Below are positions 34,500 to 43,228 of a stretch of 64,000 nt of DNA, in pieces. Source of the DNA: Micromonospora fulviviridis (GTDB taxonomy: Bacteria > Actinomycetota > Actinomycetes > Mycobacteriales > Micromonosporaceae); the NCBI RefSeq assembly GCF_014648395.1, contig NZ_BMRA01000014.1:1-64000 (forward strand), in the 5' to 3' direction. The notes beneath the pieces are model-generated. The model was not told where the DNA came from, ran no database searches, and saw nothing but the letters and a program-made list of their open reading frames with translations. A program made the position numbers and the translations under genes. Numbering within the stretch: the first letter of the stretch is position 1; every line of letters begins with the position of its first letter.

Positions 34500-36476
34500 G
34501 TGTTCCCTACCGTCCGTGAGGTGCTCGCCCTGGTGCCGGTGCGCCATGGCGCACCGCGCCTCGTGGCGGGGGACGCGGGCCTGGACCGGCCGGTGCGCTG
34601 GGTGCACGTGGCCGAGGTGCCCGACATCGCCACCCTGCTCGGCGGGGGCGAGCTGGTGCTCACCACCGGGATCGGGCTGCCCGCCGACGACGCCGGGCTG
34701 CGCGCGTTCATCGGCGACCTGGCCGACGTCGGGGTCTCCGGGCTGGTGGTGGAGCTGGGCCGCCGCTACGTCAGCGGGGTGCCCCGGGTGATGGCGGCCG
34801 CCGCCGAGCGGCGCGGGCTGCCCCTGGTCGAGCTGCGCCGGGCCACCCCGTTCGTGCGGATCACCGAGGCGGTGCACGCGCTGATCGTGGACGCCCAGCT
34901 CACCGAGCTGCGCGCCACCGAGGAGATCCACCAGCGGTTCACCGAACTCTCGGTGGAGGGCGCCGAGCCGGCCGAGGTGGTCCGGCAGGCCGCCGAGCTG
35001 GCCGGCTGCCCCGTCGTGCTGGAGAACCTGTCCCGGCAGGTGCTCGCGTACGACCCGGCGGGGGAGAGCGCCGAGCTGCTGCTGGACGGCTGGGAGCAGC
35101 ACTCCCGGCGGATCCGGCCGGCCGGGCGTACCGCGTACGACCCGGACAGCGGGTGGCTCGTGACCACCGTCGGCGCCCGCGGCCAGGACTGGGGGCGGCT
35201 GCTGCTGCGCTGGCCGGCCGGCACCGAGCTGACGACCGGCCGGACACCGCCCGCCCGGGACCACGCCGCCGCCGACGAGGCGGTCGCGACCACGGCGGGA
35301 CGGGACGCCGCCGAGCCGGTGACCACCGCTCTCGGCGCGGCCCGTCCCGGGCGGCCGTCCGACGACGACCGCACCGAACCGGCCTCCGCCGACGGGGGCC
35401 CGTCACCGGTTACGCCCACCCGCCCGTCCGCCGTGACCGGTCCGCCCACCCGGCTCACCATCCTGATCGAGCGGGCCGCCTCCACCCTCGCCCTGGGCCG
35501 GCTGATCCGGCGCGACGCCGAGGGACTGGAACGGCAGATCCACCGCACCCTGCTCACCGCCCTGATCGACCACTCCCGCCCGGTGGACGAGGTGGCGCTG
35601 CGGGCCAAGGCGCTCGGCGTCACCCTGGACCGCCGGCACCTGGTCGGCGTGGTGGTCCGGCACCGGGCCGACGACCCGACCGAGGGCGGCGGGCCGGGCC
35701 CCGACGCCGGACCGGAGGCCGGCCCGGCCCGGCTGCGCGACCTCGCCGAGGCGGTCGGCCAGGCGCTGCGCGAGGCCAAGCTCACCGCGCTGACCAGCGC
35801 CGTCGACGACCAGGCGGTCGGGGCGCTGCTCGCGCTGCCCGATCCGGCGGCCGAGGAGAAGGCGCTCGCCGCGTTCGCCGCCGCGCTGCGCCGGGTACGC
35901 CTCGACGCCGACCCGGCCCGCCCTCCGGCGCCGCGCCCCGCCCGCCCCGTCGACCCGGCCGCCCGGACCGTGGCGGTCGGCGCGCTGCGGGCCGCGGATC
36001 CGGCGCCCCGCCCGCGCCCGGCCGGCCCGGCCGTGATCGTGGCGGCCGGGTCCGGGGTGGGCAGCCTGCGGGAGGCGCGCCGCTCGCTGGTCGAGGCCCG
36101 GCAGGTCGCCGAGGCGGCCCGCCGGGACCGCCGGGACCTGCCCTACTTCCGGCTGCCGCACGTCGGGCTGGCCGGCCTGCTGCACCTGCTCCGGGACGAG
36201 CCGCGGTTGCAGACCTTCGTCGAGCGGGAGCTGGGCGGGCTGCTGGCGTACGACGCCCAGCACCCCCGGGAGCAGTTGCTCGGCACCCTCCGGGCGTACC
36301 TGGAGCAGGGCCGCAACAAGTCCGCGGCGGCCGCCGCCGCACACCTCTCCCGGCCGGCCTTCTACGAGCGGCTGGCCCGCATCGGCCGCATCCTCGACGT
36401 CGACCTCGACTCCGTGGAGCAGTGCCTGTCCCTCCACGTGGCCCTGCTGGCCCTGGACGCCGTCCGCACCCCGTAA
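34500..36476 (+). CDS. PucR-family transcriptional regulator
   Basis: A 658-residue regulator. Residues 1-120 are the PucR N-terminal domain (TVREVLALVPVRHG, ELVLTTGIGLP). A low-complexity charged linker of about 70 residues follows near 240-315, with another near 470-510. The C terminus carries the PucR HTH (ARLSRPAFYERLARIG-like; here AAAHLSRPAFYERLARIG). PucR proteins sense purines or other metabolites and activate catabolic operons. GTG at 34500 is leaderless. The target is not in the immediate neighbourhood except the divergent hydrolase; the beta-amino acid genes at 43-46 kb are a conceivable but untested target. Confidence 0.85.
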   Translation: MFPTVREVLALVPVRHGAPRLVAGDAGLDRPVRWVHVAEVPDIATLLGGGELVLTTGIGLPADDAGLRAFIGDLADVGVSGLVVELGRRYVSGVPRVMAAAAERRGLPLVELRRATPFVRITEAVHALIVDAQLTELRATEEIHQRFTELSVEGAEPAEVVRQAAELAGCPVVLENLSRQVLAYDPAGESAELLLDGWEQHSRRIRPAGRTAYDPDSGWLVTTVGARGQDWGRLLLRWPAGTELTTGRTPPARDHAAADEAVATTAGRDAAEPVTTALGAARPGRPSDDDRTEPASADGGPSPVTPTRPSAVTGPPTRLTILIERAASTLALGRLIRRDAEGLERQIHRTLLTALIDHSRPVDEVALRAKALGVTLDRRHLVGVVVRHRADDPTEGGGPGPDAGPEAGPARLRDLAEAVGQALREAKLTALTSAVDDQAVGALLALPDPAAEEKALAAFAAALRRVRLDADPARPPAPRPARPVDPAARTVAVGALRAADPAPRPRPAGPAVIVAAGSGVGSLREARRSLVEARQVAEAARRDRRDLPYFRLPHVGLAGLLHLLRDEPRLQTFVERELGGLLAYDAQHPREQLLGTLRAYLEQGRNKSAAAAAAHLSRPAFYERLARIGRILDVDLDSVEQCLSLHVALLALDAVRTP

Positions 36477-36499
36477 CGGCCGCGCCCTCGTCCCGCGGG

Positions 36500-37849
36500 T
36501 CAGGTGAGGGCGGTCAGGGCCTTGGCGTAGGGGGTGGGGACGTAGGTGGGGCCGCCGGGCGTGAAGACGTCGGAGGTGGCGGCGGCCGACCAGGCCGTGG
36601 GGGGGACCGCGTCGACCAGGGCGCGGACCACCGGGGCGTCGCGCCACTGCTCCTGCTCGGCGAGCAGGCTCAGCGCGACCACCGACTCCTCCACCTCGCC
36701 GACGCACTCGAACGGCTTGTGCCCGTCCACCCCGAGCAGCTCCCGGTAGCCGGGGATCTGGGACTCGTCGGCCAGCAGGTCGCCGCCGAAGATCGTGGTG
36801 ATCCGCTCCCGGGACATGAACGGGGCCATGGCCAGGAAGACGAACCGGCACTTCGGGCAGTCGCGGCACCAGCGCTCGCTCGCGTCGCGCAGCTTGAACG
36901 CGGCGTTGCAACTGGTCACCACGGCGTCGTAGCGGTCGGTCTCGGCGAAGAGCCGGGCGATGTGCAGCTCGGACAGCGACCGCAGCAGCGAGAAGTACGG
37001 CTCGGTGAGGCCGGCGTGCTCGGCCAGCGCCGCGCGCAGCAGCCCCTCCGCCTCGACACCCTTGGACCACTGGTGGTTGATCTCGTGGCCCTGCCAGACC
37101 AGGTTCGGGTCGGACGCCGAGCGCTCGTTGGACATCACCACCGGCCCGAGCCCGTGCAGCACGGCCGTGGCGACGGCGATCAGCGAGTTGATCGCGGTGA
37201 CCGGGATGTGCCCGTTCCGGGCGCCGGCCGCGTTGAGGTCGAACAGCACCGGGTCGATCCGCCGCCGGGCGGCCAGCGGCACCAGGTCGGACGCCTCGTT
37301 GACCGAGACGATGACGTGGTTGGGGTTGACCGAGAAGGGCACCGGGTCGAAGCCGGCCCGGCGCAGCGCCTCCAGCGTGACGATGGAGTCCTTGCCGCCG
37401 CCGACGGCCGACAGCGGCCGGCGGTCCGAGTCGTCGTACACCCGGGGCGGGGCGACCTCGCCGGCCGGCACCTCCGGGCGCAGCTCCAGCACGTGCGGCA
37501 GCTGGTTGCGGTACGCGTACTCGGCGAGGCCCTTGGTGTAGACGGCGGTGACGAGGTCGGCGGCGGCCGCGCCCAGCGGCGCCGGCAGCACCAGCCGGGG
37601 CGGCGCGGCGGCCTTGTAGTAGCTGACCCCGGCGACCACGTGCAGCAGTTCGAGGACCCGGGCGAGGGTGGCCGCGGTCTCGTCGGACACCGGCTCCGCC
37701 GGCAGGGGAAGGGTGACCACCTCGGTGAACCGCTGCTCGCCGTCGGGGCCGGTCAGGGCGTAGTCGAACAACACCTCGCCGGTGGCGAAGTCGATCGAGT
37801 AGGACGGGAAGGTGAAGGCGTCCATCCGCCGCAGCTGCTCGTTGGGCAC
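36500..37849 (-). CDS. murL: UDP-MurNAc-L-Ala-L-Glu epimerase (MurL)
   Basis: A 449-residue soluble enzyme predicted to epimerise the terminal L-Glu of UDP-MurNAc-L-Ala-L-Glu to D-Glu using ATP (AMP and PPi released). Visible: a PP-loop-like motif VGGGKDSIV near 144-152, and a cysteine cluster WCRDCPKC near 325-332 that may bind metal. GTG at 37849 is preferred since TAGTAT lies 5 nt upstream; ATG at 37825 is the alternative. It is divergent from murD2, whose L-Glu product it would use. MurL was characterised in Xanthomonas as replacing the glutamate racemase route. Assignment rests on the paired context and the recalled family signature, so an alignment is needed. Confidence 0.82.
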   Translation of the reverse strand: MPNEQLRRMDAFTFPSYSIDFATGEVLFDYALTGPDGEQRFTEVVTLPLPAEPVSDETAATLARVLELLHVVAGVSYYKAAAPPRLVLPAPLGAAAADLVTAVYTKGLAEYAYRNQLPHVLELRPEVPAGEVAPPRVYDDSDRRPLSAVGGGKDSIVTLEALRRAGFDPVPFSVNPNHVIVSVNEASDLVPLAARRRIDPVLFDLNAAGARNGHIPVTAINSLIAVATAVLHGLGPVVMSNERSASDPNLVWQGHEINHQWSKGVEAEGLLRAALAEHAGLTEPYFSLLRSLSELHIARLFAETDRYDAVVTSCNAAFKLRDASERWCRDCPKCRFVFLAMAPFMSRERITTIFGGDLLADESQIPGYRELLGVDGHKPFECVGEVEESVVALSLLAEQEQWRDAPVVRALVDAVPPTAWSAAATSDVFTPGGPTYVPTPYAKALTALT

Positions 37850-37854
37850 ACGCC

Positions 37855-37860
37855 ATACTA
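37855..37860 (-). promoter_or_regulatory. Candidate -10 for murL
   Basis: TAGTAT in minus-strand sense, 5 nt before the GTG at 37849, suggests a leaderless murL mRNA; the overlapping plus-strand TACTA is the mirror half. Confidence 0.4.
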
Positions 37861-37939
37861 GGCCCTGGTCTGTCCTGCCGTGTCCGGCTGTGCCGGACCG
37901 CACCCGCCGAACCGCCGACCCGAACCCCGAGGAGAGCCC

Positions 37940-39286
37940 GTGCGCCTGTCTGACCTGCGCGGACGTCATGTCGCCGTCTGGGGCGCCGGCCGGGAGGGCC
38001 GGGCCGCGGTGATCGCGATCGCCGCGCACGGCCCGGCCGCCCTGGTGGCCGTCGACGACAGCGCGAACTTCCTCACCCTGCCCTGGGAGGGTCCGCTCGC
38101 CGCGGCCGCGCCGCTGGTGACGGGGGAGGACGGTTTCGCCCGGCTGGCCGCCGCCGACGTGGTGGTCCGCTCGCCCGGGGTGCCGAACACCCACCCGTGG
38201 ATGGTGGAGCTGCGCCGCCGGGCCGTCCCGGTCACCCAGGGCAGCGCGCTCTGGATGGCCGACCACGCGGACCGGACCGTCGGGGTGACCGGCAGCAAGG
38301 GCAAGAGCACCACCTCCAGCCTGATCAGCCACCTGCTCACCGCGATGGACCGGCCGAACGTCTTCGGCGGCAACATCGGCGTGCCGCTGCTCGACCTGCC
38401 CGAGGCGGAGCTGTACGTGCTGGAGCTTTCCAGCTACCAGTGCGCCGACCTGACCGACTCGCCCCGGGTGGCCGTGGTGACCGCGCTGTTCCCTGAGCAC
38501 CTCGACGCGCACGGCGGCGAGCGGGAGTACTACCGGGACAAGCTCAACCTGCTGGCGCACGGCCCACACACCGTGGTGGTGAACGGCGCCGACCCCCGGC
38601 TGGCGTTCGAACTGGGGGACCGGGCGGCGGTCCGGGCCGGCTCGTCGGACACCACCCACGTGGCCACCGGCCCGGACGGCGCCCCCTGGTTCCACCTGCG
38701 GGACACCCCGCTCTTCCCGCGCGCCGTGCTGCCCCTGGTCGGGCGGCACAACGAGGGCAACCTCTGCGTCGCCCTGGCGGTGCTCGACGCGCTCGGCGTC
38801 GACGTGGTGGCGCGCAAGGACAGCCTCGCCATCGCGGTGGCCGGGTTCCAGGGCCTCGCCCATCGGCTCACCGAGATCGCCGACCCGTCCGGGCTCACCT
38901 TCGTCGACGACACGCTGGCCACCAGCCCGTACGCGGCCATGCACGCGATCGACGCGTACGAGGGGCGGCCGTTGACCGTGATCGTCGGCGGGACGGACCG
39001 GGGGCTGGACTACACCCCGCTCCGCGACCACCTGGCCGAGCGGGAGATCACCGTGATCGGCATCCCGGACAGCGGCCCCCGGATCGTCGAGGCGCTGGCG
39101 GGGCTGCCGGCGGTGCGCACCGAGATCGCCGAGGACCTGGTCGCCGCGGTGGGGCTGGCCCGCAAGCTCACCCCGGCCGGCGGGGTGGTGCTACTCTCCC
39201 CGGCCGCGCCCAGCTACGGCCGGTTCCGCAACTTCGAGCACCGCTCCGAGGTCTTCGCGCAGGCGGTCGCCGACACCGCCCGCTGA
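37940..39286 (+). CDS. murD2: UDP-MurNAc-L-Ala--L-Glu ligase (MurD2)
   Basis: A 448-residue Mur ligase. ATP loop TGSKGKSTT near 116-124, substrate-binding LELSSYQCADL near 163 and a C-terminal Rossmann domain are present. Where MurD has a conserved DSKATN motif, this protein has VDDTLATSP, which fits the MurD2 group adding L- rather than D-glutamate. GTG at 37940 with GAGGAGAG 4 nt upstream is the start. A hairpin GTCCGG-CTGTG-CCGGAC lies in its leader at 37882-37898. It is paired with the divergent MurL-like epimerase; together they would deliver D-Glu into the stem peptide without free D-Glu. A housekeeping MurD elsewhere cannot be excluded. Confidence 0.85.
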   Translation: MRLSDLRGRHVAVWGAGREGRAAVIAIAAHGPAALVAVDDSANFLTLPWEGPLAAAAPLVTGEDGFARLAAADVVVRSPGVPNTHPWMVELRRRAVPVTQGSALWMADHADRTVGVTGSKGKSTTSSLISHLLTAMDRPNVFGGNIGVPLLDLPEAELYVLELSSYQCADLTDSPRVAVVTALFPEHLDAHGGEREYYRDKLNLLAHGPHTVVVNGADPRLAFELGDRAAVRAGSSDTTHVATGPDGAPWFHLRDTPLFPRAVLPLVGRHNEGNLCVALAVLDALGVDVVARKDSLAIAVAGFQGLAHRLTEIADPSGLTFVDDTLATSPYAAMHAIDAYEGRPLTVIVGGTDRGLDYTPLRDHLAEREITVIGIPDSGPRIVEALAGLPAVRTEIAEDLVAAVGLARKLTPAGGVVLLSPAAPSYGRFRNFEHRSEVFAQAVADTAR

Positions 39287-39315
39287 CTCAGCCCGCCGGC
39301 CCCGCCGCGCGCCGG

Positions 39316-40293
39316 TCAGCCGGCTGCCAGCACCCCGTGCAGGGCGCGCATCGAGCGGACCGCCGAGCGGATCTCCTGGAGGTAGCGCCCCGCGGTGAGG
39401 GTGGGCTCCGGCACCCTGAGCGGCGTGGCCAGCGCCGGGTCCACCCCGACCGTGTCGATCCCGCAGCCGAACGGCACGGCGAGCGTCCGCAGCGCGTCGC
39501 AGTGCTGGAACGGCACGTAGATCGGGGCGGTCACCATCAGCACCGGATCCCCCTCCCGCAGCCGGACGTGCCCCGCCCAGAACCGCTGCGTGTCGGCGGT
39601 GTGCGCCCGGCGGCGGTCCGGCTCGCCGGACGGGGCGGCGAGCACCCGGACCGGAGGCAGCCCGGCGGGCCGGTAGGTGCGCGAGGACCAGGCCCGGTGC
39701 GGGTGGTCCGCGGTCTCGCCGATCTCCTCGCTCGGCCCGTCCACCCCGAACGCCACGCGCACCCCGGCGTCCAGGGCGTCCACCTCGGTGGCGCAGCCGT
39801 GCACCCCGAGGCCGGCGAGCAGCCGCGACTCGACCGGGGAGAGGGCCCGGAAGCTGCCCAGCACCGCCACCTCGCCGTCGACCCCGGCGCCCGTCCGGGC
39901 CAGGTGCGCGGCGTACGCGGTCCGCCGCAGGCAGGCGTGCGCCAGGCCGCCCAGGACCAGCAGGTGCGCGTATCGGGGCAGGGTGGGCGGGACGGCCCGG
40001 ACCAGGCCCAGCGCCGCCGCCGCGTCGAGCACCAGCCCGACCGTGGCCGGGTCGAACGCCGGCTCCCGGGCGTCGGGGCGTTCCCGCCCGCCCCGGAAGT
40101 CCCAGTGCCGGGCGGAGAAGTCGTCCAGCCCGGCCAGCACCGCGCCCAGGTCGCCGGCCGGCCAGTCGCCGCCGAAGTGCCCGACCAGGGCCCGCATCGG
40201 CGGCGAGTCCACCCAGTCCCGTACCCCCGCCGCGAGTTCCGCCCGGGTCGTCCCCACGGCGCCGGCCGGCAGCGCCACCTCCGTCGTCCGCAC
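39316..40293 (-). CDS. Conserved hypothetical protein near murD2
   Basis: A 325-residue soluble protein, no signal peptide and no recognised domain. Motifs of possible interest are LLVLGGLAHACLRRT and MVTAPIYVPFQHCDALR. GTG at 40293 has TAGCAT 7 nt upstream, a leaderless signal. It is convergent with murD2 with a 29-nt gap. An Ala/Arg-rich amino acid composition like that of neighbours gives no sign of transfer. Proximity to murL/murD2 is a reason to test for a cell-wall role, but this is only context. Confidence 0.6.
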   Translation of the reverse strand: MRTTEVALPAGAVGTTRAELAAGVRDWVDSPPMRALVGHFGGDWPAGDLGAVLAGLDDFSARHWDFRGGRERPDAREPAFDPATVGLVLDAAAALGLVRAVPPTLPRYAHLLVLGGLAHACLRRTAYAAHLARTGAGVDGEVAVLGSFRALSPVESRLLAGLGVHGCATEVDALDAGVRVAFGVDGPSEEIGETADHPHRAWSSRTYRPAGLPPVRVLAAPSGEPDRRRAHTADTQRFWAGHVRLREGDPVLMVTAPIYVPFQHCDALRTLAVPFGCGIDTVGVDPALATPLRVPEPTLTAGRYLQEIRSAVRSMRALHGVLAAG

Positions 40294-40381
40294 CCGGCGG
40301 ATGCTACCGGCGGTGGGCGGGCGCCGACCGACCGTTGTGGATCGTGGCTACCCTGGGCGCACGAGTGACCGGGGGTGGCCG

Positions 40382-41254
40382 ATGGCGGGTGAGGCGATGC
40401 GGCGACGCGCGCGGGGCCGGACCGGCTCGGCGGAGAACCTCGGGCGGCTGGTCGCGCACACCGACCCGGTGGCCCTGGTCGGCATCAGCCTCTCCATCCT
40501 GCTGTCCGTGACGCTCGACCTGACCAACGCGGCCACCGGAGTCGAGTCGCTGCTGGCCGGGCTGATGGGCATCACCATCTCGCTGGTGCTCGACTCGCTG
40601 GCCCGGGCCGAGCGCCGGTTCCACCTGCGGACGCTGCTGGACGGGCCGCCCTGGCTGGTCCGCGTCACCCCGCAGGTCGCCGGCGCGCTGCGCGAGGCGG
40701 CCGAGCGGCACGCCGGCACCCGGGTCGCGGCCGAGGCGCAGCGCCGCTTCGAGGAGTTCCGCCGGGAGGCGGAGCAGCTCGCGGCGGGCCGAATCGTCCG
40801 CCCCGGCGACGACGACGAGGACCTGATCGGCGCGACCCGGGACTGCACCCGGGAACTGCTCGGGCTGACCAACGTGATGCCCCGGGTCAGCGGCGAGCTG
40901 AGCTGGTGGCGCGGGGACGTCGGCCGGCGCTACTGGGAGGCGAACCTGGCCGCCCTGGCCCGGGGCGTACGGATCACCCGGGTCTTCACCTACGCCACCC
41001 TCAGCCCCGAGCTGTCCGAGCTGGTGGAGACGCAACGGCGGGCCGGCGTGCGGGTGGGCCTGCTGCCGCTCGGCGCGGTCAGCTCGCACCTGCACGTCAA
41101 CCTGGCGGTCTGGGACGGGTCGAGCTGCTGGGAGGCGAAGATGACCGCGCACGGCGAGATCAGCGAGAACGAGTTCTCGGTCCACCCCGCCGACGTGGAG
41201 CGGCTGACCCGGGCCTTCCGGCTCTGCGCCGACATCGCCACCTTCCAGGACTGA
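40382..41254 (+). CDS. Two-helix membrane protein with a C-terminal soluble domain
   Basis: A 290-residue protein. Residues about 30-72 form two hydrophobic helices; residues 80-140 look helical and charged (possible coiled coil). The C-terminal about 130 residues contain YWEANLAALARGVRITRVF and a later QRRAGVRVGLLPLG, a pattern reminiscent of phospholipase-D-like or related sensor folds, but no HKD catalytic motif is visible. ATG at 40382 follows GGGGGTGG. It is 6 nt upstream of the next membrane gene, so they form an operon. Function unknown. Confidence 0.65.
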   Translation: MAGEAMRRRARGRTGSAENLGRLVAHTDPVALVGISLSILLSVTLDLTNAATGVESLLAGLMGITISLVLDSLARAERRFHLRTLLDGPPWLVRVTPQVAGALREAAERHAGTRVAAEAQRRFEEFRREAEQLAAGRIVRPGDDDEDLIGATRDCTRELLGLTNVMPRVSGELSWWRGDVGRRYWEANLAALARGVRITRVFTYATLSPELSELVETQRRAGVRVGLLPLGAVSSHLHVNLAVWDGSSCWEAKMTAHGEISENEFSVHPADVERLTRAFRLCADIATFQD

Positions 41255-41260
41255 GGCGTC

Positions 41261-42064
41261 ATGACGTGGAGCGCGGTGCTGCTGGTGACCGCCGTGGTCT
41301 GGGCGGTCAGCGTGATCCGCTCGGTCCGGGTGCGCGCCTTCGTCTACAGCCTGCCGCTGCCGATGACCCTCGCACTGCTCACCACCGGTCACCGGGTGGA
41401 CGGGCCGCAGCTGCTCGGGGTGGTCGGCCTCAACCTCTTCTTCGTCACGGTGGCGGTCACCCACCGCCGGCTGCGCTGGCCGATCCTCCTGGCCGACCTG
41501 GCCGGCGTCGCGGTCTACGTGGCGCTCAGCGCCGGGGTGCTGGCGGTGCCGGTGCCGTTCGAGGCGGCGCTGGCCGGCACCGTGGCGCTCTGGGCGCTGA
41601 CCATGGTGCTGCTGCGCCGCCGGGCCGCCGCCGCGCCGCCGGCGGAGCCGGCGGACGCCCGGCGGGACGGTCTCGCCGCGCCGGTCAAGCTGGTGGTCAT
41701 CTTCGTCGGCGCGCTGCTCACCGGGCTGCTCGGCGAGCTGCTGCGCGGCATGGTGGTCACCTTCCCCTACTCCGGGGTGCTGGTCGCCGTCGAGGCGCGC
41801 CGCCAGCTCGCCGAGTTCAGCCGGCACTTCGCCCGCAACAGCCTGGCCCTGATCGGCTTCCTCGCCGGCCACCACTACCTCCAGGACACCTCGCCGGCGC
41901 TCGCCCTGGCCGCCGGCTGGGCCGCCTTCGCGCTGGTCTCCGCCGCCCTGCACCTGCCCCGCCGCCGTCCCGCCCGGCCGGCCGCACAGCCCGGTCCGGA
42001 GCGCGCCGCGCCGCGTCCGGGCGGCCGGCCGCTGCCCGCCCCCGAGCGCCCCGCCGCCACCTGA
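41261..42064 (+). CDS. Polytopic membrane protein, function unknown
   Basis: A 267-residue protein with about seven hydrophobic segments and a proline-rich cytoplasmic-type tail from about residue 235. The region FPYSGVLVAVEARRQ is distinctive but I do not recognise a family. ATG at 41261, 6 nt after the upstream gene's stop, with TGAGG nearby. It is almost certainly co-expressed with the two-helix protein, which may act as its soluble partner. Convergent with the DUF4392 gene. Confidence 0.65.
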   Translation: MTWSAVLLVTAVVWAVSVIRSVRVRAFVYSLPLPMTLALLTTGHRVDGPQLLGVVGLNLFFVTVAVTHRRLRWPILLADLAGVAVYVALSAGVLAVPVPFEAALAGTVALWALTMVLLRRRAAAAPPAEPADARRDGLAAPVKLVVIFVGALLTGLLGELLRGMVVTFPYSGVLVAVEARRQLAEFSRHFARNSLALIGFLAGHHYLQDTSPALALAAGWAAFALVSAALHLPRRRPARPAAQPGPERAAPRPGGRPLPAPERPAAT

Positions 42065-42083
42065 CCGACCGGTTCCCCGTGGT

Positions 42084-42983
42084 TCAGGCCGCGGCCGCCA
42101 CCAGCTCCGCGATCCGCGCCAGGGGCTCGGCGTACGCGGGCCAGTCAAGACCGTCCACGCTGGGCGTCGCCCGTCGGCGTACGCCGTCCACGGCGCCGGC
42201 TCCCGCGACGATCGCGGCCAGCACCCCGGCGGACCACTCGGGGCGGAGCAGGTCGCGCAGGGCGGGCACCTCGGGGCGCAGCACCGCGAGCGCGCCGACC
42301 AGCGCGGCGGCGGCCCAGTTGGAGGTGCCGCCGACCAGCAGCGTCTCGCAGCCGACCACGCAGCGGATCCGCTCGCCCCGGTCGACCACGCGGGCCACCA
42401 GCTCGGCCGGCAGCAGCCCCATGCCCAGCTCGTTGCCGCCGTCGCCGATGCCGATCCGGAAGGCGGGCCCGGCCGTGAAGAGCCGGTCGAGCGGGGCGCT
42501 GTGGGCGCCGATGTCCTCGCCGCGCATGGTGCGGGGCCGGCCGTCGACGCCCGGGCCGACCCGTTCGCAGGCGATCACGTGCGACAGTCGCGCGTACCGG
42601 GGCAGCATGGTCGCGGCCCACTCGTCGTACCCCCGCAGTGGCGCCACGTCGAGCGGGACGCCGGGGGCGCCGGCGGTGATCGCGGCCTCGACGACCGGCG
42701 CGCAGGGCGCGTCGGTGACCAGCCGGGCCTGCCCGCCGACCGCGCGCAGGGCGGCGGCGAGCTGCACGGCGCCGATCGGACCGTCGGTCTCGGCGGCGGG
42801 CGGGTCGGCGCGGGAGATGAAGAACCCGGTCAGCACGGCGGCGTCCGGTGCGGGCCGGCCGGCGAGCGACCGGGCGGCGGTGAGCAGCCCTCCGGCCGTC
42901 GGTGCGGCGAGCGCCTCGCTGCCCCGGCCCACCTCGCGGGCGGCGACCCGGGCCAGCTCGGCGACGACGTCCTCGACCCGCAT
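42084..42983 (-). CDS. D-glutamate cyclase-like protein (DUF4392)
   Basis: A 299-residue soluble protein with the motifs I associate with the DUF4392/D-glutamate cyclase C-terminal family: FRIGIGDGGNELGMG near 185 and GCETLLVGGTSNWAAAAL near 223-240. Family members convert D-glutamate to 5-oxo-D-proline. ATG at 42983 follows GGAGGGAGCC. It would remove free D-Glu, a plausible companion to a MurL pathway that makes D-Glu only on the nucleotide peptide. The activity is inferred by family; the assignment is moderately sure. Confidence 0.75.
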   Translation of the reverse strand: MRVEDVVAELARVAAREVGRGSEALAAPTAGGLLTAARSLAGRPAPDAAVLTGFFISRADPPAAETDGPIGAVQLAAALRAVGGQARLVTDAPCAPVVEAAITAGAPGVPLDVAPLRGYDEWAATMLPRYARLSHVIACERVGPGVDGRPRTMRGEDIGAHSAPLDRLFTAGPAFRIGIGDGGNELGMGLLPAELVARVVDRGERIRCVVGCETLLVGGTSNWAAAALVGALAVLRPEVPALRDLLRPEWSAGVLAAIVAGAGAVDGVRRRATPSVDGLDWPAYAEPLARIAELVAAAA

Positions 42984-43228
42984 GAGGCTCCCTCCGCCGG
43001 CGACGGGCCCAGGGTAGGCAGGGAGGTCCACTGCTGCGGATCGAGTGGTCGGGTGACCCGGTGACCAGCGAAACGACCGGCGTCGTCGGCATTCCGCTCC
43101 GGAAATCGCAGCGGGCGGGTTGACGTGGTGTCAGGCGGGCGGGCCCGCTGCGCTACACAGTGACAGTTGTCCCTGCCTCCGCGTGGTGAGAGCGTGCGGG
43201 GGACCAACCGCCGCTGAAGGGTGCGCCG

